Shown piece by piece: positions 49,501 through 58,500 of a stretch of 64,000 nt of DNA (positions are counted from its first letter, which is position 1; each line of letters opens with the position of its first letter). A model generated the notes under the pieces. That model had not been told where the DNA came from and made no database searches. It was given only the letters and a program-made list of their open reading frames with translations. The position numbers were made by a program, and so were the translations under genes. Origin of the DNA: Hyalella azteca (taxonomy: Eukaryota; Arthropoda; Malacostraca; Amphipoda; Hyalellidae); NCBI RefSeq assembly GCF_000764305.2, contig NW_025942288.1, positions 682,001 through 746,000 of the forward strand, read 5' to 3'.

Positions 49501-52500
49501 CATCACATATTTTCAAGATTACAAAACATCGACCGGCTCTTCCTTTATTTTTTCCTGTTCCAATAATTGGAGATGGCGAGGGATTGATTGATCTTAGCCG
49601 ACACAAAAGAGCAGCAAAAATCAGCGCGAACAATTATTTCAAAGATACTGCCATTGTTTTTTTCCATGACGACCTAAGTCACATCTGCCCCATTACAACT
49701 ATGAGAAAATAATGAATCTGGGTGTTATGTTCTTTGGACTTGTGTAGAAGAAGGGATTTCATTTATCCTAAGATTCTTGGGATGGCATTTATAATTTACA
49801 GTTTCAAGATTGGGTTGTCCTGTAGTTAGGTTAAGTTTACCACTACCGTAATGAGGAAAAACGAATTATTTTAAAAAAAAAAAAAAATCAGCGTGAACAA
49901 TAATTTCAAAGATACTTCCATTGTCTTTTTCCATGACGTCTTAAGTCACATCTGCCCCATTACTACTATGAGAAAATAATGAATCTTGGTGTTATATTCT
50001 TAGGACTTGTGTAGAAGAAGGGATTTCATTTATCCTAAGATTCTTGGGATGGCATTTATAATTTACAGTTTCAGGATTGGGTTGTCCTGTAGTTAGGTCA
50101 AGTTTACCACTACCGTAATGAGGAAAAACGAATTATTTTCTCTGTTACATCTATTGAAGTCTGATATGAAACTTCTTTAAAAAGGGCTGCTTCAGCAAAT
50201 TATCAACACCTCGGAGACCGATTGAACAAACTTACAGATGTTTGCTTTTGCACAACTTTGTTATCCGAATAATTAGCATCTTCCTTTGTTTTTGGTCTGC
50301 CATTCTGTTACTCGAAACCTGAACTAAACGTGCTGTCCACAAACAACACAACAATTCTGGATCGTCATTGACAAATGCATTGCCTACTATTTGACGAGTT
50401 GTCAAATAGAGACTTGATTTCAACTGTGAAATAACAGATAATGATCAAAAGCAGTTCCTCCCCATTCTATATGAACGCCGTTGTTGAATTATGTAATGCG
50501 GTGGAAAATGTTCAGGCGATCTAGGACATGAACTGGACTAATTCAGTGCTATTGATATCGTATATATCTGATACAAATCCTAATTTCTTGAATCCTGGTT
50601 CATATCCAAGAATCTGGAATGCATTTTTATACTTTTTTTAAGAATATCCCTTGGTGAAACCTCTTCATGTTATCTATTTTGAGTTAAAATCTTGATATTG
50701 TCTAGTTATATAGTTTAAACCAATTTTTAAGCTCCATAAACTGATGCATTAGATTTCCTGTTAGCATTTGTGACAAAGAAAATTGTATTGATTCTCAAGA
50801 TTAAATAGCTTGGTTATCATCACTGCTGATATTTTGCAGAAATCAGTGCGGTTCCCGAACGCCTTATTTTTCTGCCGTCTGTGTGAGTTCCACATGGATG
50901 ACCTCAAGAGCTGCATCTCCCACGTCCAAAACCTGCGCCACCAGAGGCTTGCTACGGTTCGCATGCATTCTTCATGAGCTTGGAAACATTCCATTCTTTC
51001 ATTAGCCTAGGATTTTACATTTTAAAATAAAGTTTACATTTTTTTACATTTTAAGATAAAGTTTACATTTTTTATCTCTATTCTGTCTAAGACTATTTAT
51101 TTTCTTTTGGTTGGTTAAATTACATTTCAAGAATTCTTTAGTTTTTCAGCTTTGAGTACTGGTTCCTAAGTTTTGAACTAGCTTTGTACATTATCACTTT
51201 CCATCAATTGAATTGAATAATGAAAGTTTTCATGAAAAAAATTTCCAAGTGGGTGCAAAGATTTCTTCTACCTAGTAAGAATTTAGCTAAATATTTTTAT
51301 TAATTTTGTATGCCTAACGTAGCTTTTATTTCTACAGGAAATGGATTTCAATAAATTTCTGAAGACTCTGCCTATGGCATCAGATGCCATGGCTGAGGCT
51401 GTGGGAGATCTCATCCTGCGCACATCAGAAGAAGTCGGTCTGTCTCCTGACGACGTCCGTGAGAGAGAAGACGCCGTTGCTGAACTCCAGGCGAAGCTTA
51501 GCGAGGCCATGCCTGGTGAGTCAATCCTTAGACAGTAGAATGATCTAGTCTAATGCTGTTCTTCTGAAAGTGGAATTCGTCTTGTGGTCAAAGTGATGGT
51601 ATGAAACAGTTGAAATGTCTGTGCCATTTAGCATCAAATAAATCTAACATTTTTGCTCTCCTCTTGCAACATCTAACAAAGTTTTTTTCATAGACTTATA
51701 AAACTATGATCACGATACTTACAAGCAATTGTTCTGACCTTGCAATAGTTGATTAACTTATCTATGTATTTTCAATGTTTCACTATTTTATCCTTGTCCA
51801 TGTAATTTCTGTATTTAAATTATTATTCTTGCAAACTTCTTTGTGTTACTAGCAACGTTATTTTGCAGGTGCACATTTAGAGATAACAGGCTCGATGTAC
51901 TCTGGCCTAGCACTGAACACGAGTGACGTCAACGTAAGCCTGGTCTTGCCAGAGAATGTGTCGCATTGTGAGCCTCTCATGGAACTCCTGCGAATTATTA
52001 ACGAGACTCCCACCTACACGTCAGTAATCTTCCGTATAATTTTCTTTTCTTTTGTTTCTTAGCTCGAAGTCGTTTATTTGAATAAATGTTGAGTACCAAG
52101 AGCATAATTTCATCTTTTAGGGACCAATATTTTGTAACAATTTTTTTGCTTGTAAAATGTATGTATGTATTACTTTGACAAGAAAAGACGAGACTAAAAG
52201 TTTTATCATATTTAATGAAATGTGTGTAATTCCTGTGTATTTATTTATGTCATACAGTGATGTGGTGAATGACCTGCGGTCGTCTACCTTCCCCTGCCTG
52301 TCGTATCGCTCCGAGAAGCACGGCGGATGTCGCGTTGTTATAGGCGTGGGGTCTGCCTCGGTGAGGGCGATGGGCCGCCTCATGGCCACCTACGCGGCGC
52401 TCGACAAACGCTTCCTGCACATCGCTAGAGCTCTGCTGCTCTGGGCTAAAGTGAGACTCAACCCTTCCTCTATGGACTCGTTAATAATATCAATGCTATT

Positions 52501-55500
52501 CGTACCTATGCTTGGTAACTCAAGTTATCTTGTGTGCATATTAAATGTCAAAGTAACGAGTTGTGTTCTGCTGGGTGAACGCATTAATCAGAATTTCCAT
52601 AAGTGCAACTTTTGGGTTAGATTGATTTCATGTTTCATCCATTTCTGTGTTAGTGGTCTTTCGCAACATAATTCTACATAGAATTTGTGTCGTTATTATT
52701 GTTGCAAAAAAATGAAATCGTATTAATTTGAATAAGTGATTCAAAAGTCAAATCTTTGGTGAGGAGTCTGATCAGTCTCAAAATTTATTCACGAGTATGT
52801 CCTAACTGCGATTGCTCATGCACAAATCATCTTGCCAGATGTGTGGAGTTTGTGATCAGAAGAAGGGCAGCCTGCCATCTATCGCATATGTGGTTTTGGT
52901 GGTGAACTTCTTGCAGCAAACACAGCCTCCCGTGTTGCCGGTGCTGTCTGTACTCTGCCCTTCTGGAAAACCTGAAGATTTTCCGCTGCCCAAGGACGTC
53001 AAAACGAATTTTGTGTCCAAAAACTTTCAGTCCATAGGTGAACTCTGGCTGGATATGGTCCGGTACTTCGGATACATTTTTCAATTCAACTCGCATAATG
53101 TCAGCATAACGACCACCAAGCCTTCTCCGCGTCTAGAAAAGAACGCCAAAAAAATGAGCATTTTGGATCCTTTCAATTCGAAGAAAATACTCTCGCGGTC
53201 GCTTAGTAACTCTGCCGTGTCCGAATACATCGTAGACAAACTGTTCAAAGTGCTCTGTCGGTATTTCTGTGTACCACAACTGTCTTATGGACAGCTCTTT
53301 TTCTCTCTCACTGTCAATGACAGTATACTGAAGGAAAAAAGGCGCAATTGTGACCGGCAAAAGTTAAGCAGTGACAGTGACAAGAACACTGAGTCCGAGA
53401 CTGAGAATAACAAAAATATCTCTGACTATGACCTGGCCATGGATCGACTGGAAGACCTGAAACTAAGCGACTCGGAATGCGAGAAACTGACTCACGGAAT
53501 TTCTTCAGCTGATGATCTGTCGCACACTTTTGACTCAATGACATGTGGCGAAGCTTTACGCTGCATCAAACTTTTAAAGCCTTGTCACTTGAAGTATGCA
53601 TTCAATCAAGAAACATTCACTGAAGGAGAATCCGTGCCTATCTATTGCTCGCTCTGCCAAAAAGAAGGCCACATCCGAGATGACTGTGAAGAAGAAAAAC
53701 TTCCCGAACTGCTACCGTTGCCAGATATTGATGCAGAGCAAGATAAACTTCTCACCAATTTACTGCGTCGACTGTTGCATGAACTAGAACCATCACCTGA
53801 AGAGGTCGAAAAACGTGAGAAACTTGTAGAAAAACTACAGCACTTCGTAAGCAAGGAGTACAAGTACAAAGATGCGGTGCTTCAACTTTTTGGCTCTTCA
53901 GCCAACGGATTTGGTTTCCGTAACTCTGACTTGGACATCTGCATAACATTCGAAGATGAACGCCACAAAGACGCCATTGATCACAATTTCCTGATACAAG
54001 ATCTGTGTCGAATACTACGAACGTCAGGACAATTCTTGAACGTGCATTCGATCCCTCAAGCAAAGGTGCCGATTGTGAAGTTCCGCTGTGCCATGACCGG
54101 CCTGGACGGAGACTTGTCTCTGTACAACACCCTGGCTCTGCGCAACACGCGCCTACTCAACATCTATTCACAGATCGACCCTAGAGTCAAGGTTAGTAAA
54201 TAATTCCGTTTTACATTTATGTTCAGCGGCATATTGTGAAAACTCAACGACTTCCAAAAAGATCATCACGTTGGCATTTACATTCCCGTAGAAATAGACT
54301 ATGAAAAATATCCATTATTTTTCAGCATAATTGATATAGATGTTTGTAGCAAAGTGCTAATGAAAACTAAATCTCGTCTCGGAACTGAAAAACTAGCAAG
54401 AGTTCTGGTTCAGCCATTTAATTGAAACTGATTCTAAGAGTGAATTTCGTTGTAAAGAATGAATTTGTTTTGTCCTATAGAAAAACATGATCAAGTTAAG
54501 GCTATTTTCGAGTTCTGTTTTAGCTGGCCGCTCAACATTTTGGACCGACCGCAGACCTTGTTTGTTTCTTTCTATTTATTGGATGGAAATATTTCTCTAG
54601 AATATGTGAACTGATAATAATTCGCATAAAATAGAAACTTTATTATTCAAGTGAAAATTCTATTTTGCGATGATTTGAAAGGAAAATTAACCCTCTTATT
54701 TCCAGTGTTGAATTGCCAGTTTTAAGAATTATATGGCATGAGAATGTTCACAGCAACTGTATAAACAGTATAAACATTGTTAGTCACAATAATTGCTAGT
54801 CACAATATCTGGCATTAGCTGCCTCGCTTATATCGTATTTTACAATAATTAAATCACTAAATTTCGAATCTTGGTGCTATTTCTAGCTGGAAATTTTCCT
54901 TAGTAACTGTGATAGAATCTCCGTAAAACTTCTCGATTTCATTTTGGTTTGGGCCCTTGACCACGTAAAGTGCACAATATTCTTCAGCTCATCCCCTTGT
55001 CTGCAGACACATTAACCGTTTATAGTGTTTTTCGTATCTTAAAGTCTGGTAACCAGACTTGTAGTTAGGAGATTGAAGGTTATACTTCTACTGCTTATTA
55101 ACACGTTCACTCAAAAGTGGTACATAAGCGTACCACGAAATGTATTCCTCCAGGACGTACCTAGTGGTAGATGGGAATTCAGGCTTGCCAGATGACCCAA
55201 AAAACGGTAAAGTCCGCTAACAAAAAAGGCCGAAAAAGGCCTATAACTCAACATATACTAGTATATTTGTAGCTTCCGGTGTAAAAGTTCCATTTATTTA
55301 TTTATTTATTTTTGCAGTTTTTAAAATCGAATTAGAAAGTACCCCTATCATAAATTTTAGCCGGCCAACGCATCGAAAAAAAACTAAATCTTGGAATTTG
55401 TCCGGAAAAAAGACCGTCTGGCAACCTTGTTTCAAAATAGTACAAAAAAATGAAATAATAGTACAAGATGAAGCAATCTGAGCTAACGTGTTAATCGCTG

Positions 55501-58500
55501 TTCTTCATAACAGATGCTCGGCTATGGACTCAAGTACTTCGCTAAGAAGTGCGACATCTGCGACGCGTCACGCGGGAGCCTTTCTTCGTACGCCTTCTCT
55601 CTGATGCTCCTTCACTTCCTGCAGCACACGCAACCTCCTGTCTTGCCCGTCCTGCAGGAGGTGAGATCCTTAGACACGCAACCTCCTGTCTTGCCCGTCC
55701 TGCAGGAGGTGAGTTCCTTAGACACGCAACCTCCTGTCTTGCCCGTCCTGCAGGAGGTGAGTTCTATTGGCGTAATCTGTAGCCTCCTGATGTAGCATTT
55801 GCACCCTGCATAGAATGTGTTGAAAGTCTTATATGATATTGTTTTGTTAAATTATTCCACTGAAAAGTTTAGATATGTCCAGGGGACATTCACGGACTAA
55901 TTATGGACTTCTTCGCCGTACAATTTTGCCTACTCGTAGTGTGCAGTCTTTAAATGAGTAATGGTTATCTTATCCAAAGGATGTCTGTTCAGAGGAAAAA
56001 AGTACTTTGGTGACAACATCAAATGCACTTTCCTGTTGTTTTATTCTGAAAACGTAATTTCAAGTGAAATTATTTTTCTTGGTTTCGTTACCCCAATAAG
56101 AGCTTTAAGAGAAAGTGGCAAAGGTCGCGCTCATTAAAATGCTTCTATGTAAAAACTATGTTTTTGTACTGAAGTTAGAAGTGATTTTTCAACATTTTTT
56201 TTACTGTGAAACACGAGTTTTATGTTATGTTTCGAGCACTACAGAGTACAGATATTGCTCTCCATAGCTACAGTATGATGGGCTAATGTTTATCCTATTT
56301 CGCCAGCTCTATGACCCCGATGAAGGCAAGCCTACTCCTGTGATGGTCGAAGGCTGGGACACGTGGTTCTTTTCTGACCTGGACAGACTAGTGAGTGAAG
56401 TCTGAGAGAAAATTCTTCCACTAAGTTATAACCACGAGAGTTGTTTTCATTTTGATATAATTGATTTTTTATATATTGAGTTGCTAAGCATATTAATCAC
56501 TGTGATATATACCTGTAGCGAATAGGTTTAGTTTGGCCTATCTCCGAGTCATTCTTTAAGCTTATTGGCGAAATCGGAAATAAGATTTCAAGGGCTGGCT
56601 AACTGCTAAGTGCAATTTAGCTGCCAATAACGGCCACGATGTATAACTAACGATGAAATGAGACACTTCTTATCTTGTTTATTCTACGGAGAGATTTTAT
56701 GTTTATTCTACGAGATTTCCTTGTCATTTAGCGTGATGTTTGGCCGGGACTTGGCGCGAACAAGTGCAGCGCGGGACAGCTGTGGCTTCAGATGTTCTGC
56801 TACTACACGGAGATCTTCAACTTTGACGACTGCGTAATCACCATCAGGCAGTTTGCGCCGCTAACGCGGCTTAAGAAACTTTGGAATACGCGCAGTATTG
56901 CCATTGAAGATCCCTTCAATCTCAACCACAATCTGGGGGGCGCTTTGTCTGCCAAAAGTAAGATAGTATTACGGTATTAATTTCATATAAACGATATTAT
57001 TCTTCTTGGTCCCATCAAAACAATGCACTCAAATTGAAGAAGGAGAGCCTGAAAAACAGAGAAGATAATTTATTACGATGTGCCCAATGTAACAGAGGAT
57101 TGCTTCATGATCACGATGCATATCTTTACCTTCGTTTATTTTCAATCGAAATATCCGGTTTCAATGTCTTATGCTGTCAATTGTCAAGGCTTGTTTCTAT
57201 GAATAATTATTGGTCTTGAATATCCTGTTGTCTTCACTCAACGGTTGCCAGATGAATTCAATACATGTTCATTCTTATGTTGCACAGATGAAGACAACTC
57301 AAGGTATTGTCAAGCATTTTGCAGTAAATTAAATGAGTTTTTGTGTTTGTTGCTTATCAAGTTTGATACCCGCAGTGAACACGTTCATCCGCAAGGCCTT
57401 CATCAACGGTCGTCATCTCTACGGAGGCCTTTTAGACGTGGTCGATCCTAAGGTAAACTTTTGCAGGCGCATTTCTTCCCTCAATGATCTTGTGAATACT
57501 GTTTTTGTTCTAGGAAAAGATCATTTCTTTTCTCAAGGGCTCTGAAGGCGTGAGTCACCAACGTAGGACAATGCCAGAATAGGCAAAGCTGAAATTGTAA
57601 AATTAATTACCATTTAGATGTTTCTCTAAACTTTACCGGTAAATTTTAGGTTGTATCTCTTTGATTTTTAAGTTCCTCGGGTGCAGAATTGAGAAGTTGA
57701 AGATTTTAAAGGTGGCATCATGAATTGGATTTCTTCAAGATTTTAACTCATCTTGCTAAAAATTCCGAGATAACTGGAGTTCCAGGAAGGGAAATGGTAA
57801 ACATTGAATGGTAGAATTATTCAAACATAGATTGTTTCATCGTGAGTCGAAGTGTGAATAGTCAGAACACTGAAGAAATTAGTGTACGTCTTCTTGTGCT
57901 TTGCTTCAAAATTGCTTTGTATGGCCGCTTTGTCACTAATTCAGTGGTTCCCAAACTTTGTACGTTCGTGGACCACTTGGTATCAACGCTGCGTATTTGT
58001 ATTGTATTATACATATTTGTATTTTTTCTTAGTTAACGCAATTTGTATTGATTAGAGCATTAAGTAAGTAAATTTTTTTAAGCGGCAAACGGTAGCGATT
58101 GCAAATCGTTGCAAGATTATCGTTTGTTAGGTTGTCGGTGTTTTTGTAAAGCACAAAAAAATGAATAAAGCACTAATAATTTACTATGACTCAGAGGCGT
58201 TTACGTAACACCCAGAAGACCCTCGCACGTTCCACTAGTGGTATCCATATGACTGGTTGGGAACCATATAACCATAGCCAAATATATTGAGTATGTCTCA
58301 ATTTTTTGTTTCCAAAGCAGTATAATTATTCATTTTGTTCCTACTCTATCGCACGTTATGAAAATTGCTGGCAGTTTTTGACTTCCAGTATTCCGTGCTT
58401 GAACTTTATCGCAATCTTCAATGTATTAGGCAATCTTTATTTACATTGAAATGATCTCCATCACAACCCTAATTTGACTTCCAGTATTCCGTGCTTGAAC

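Noticed and set aside
49467..49712. 81-codon ORF in TUTase intron 3
   Set aside because: Overlaps the start of the tandem duplication; no protein similarity seen.
52157..52681. 174-codon ORF over TUTase exon 7
   Set aside because: Only 52258-52450 is coding; the remainder is the frame running into both introns.
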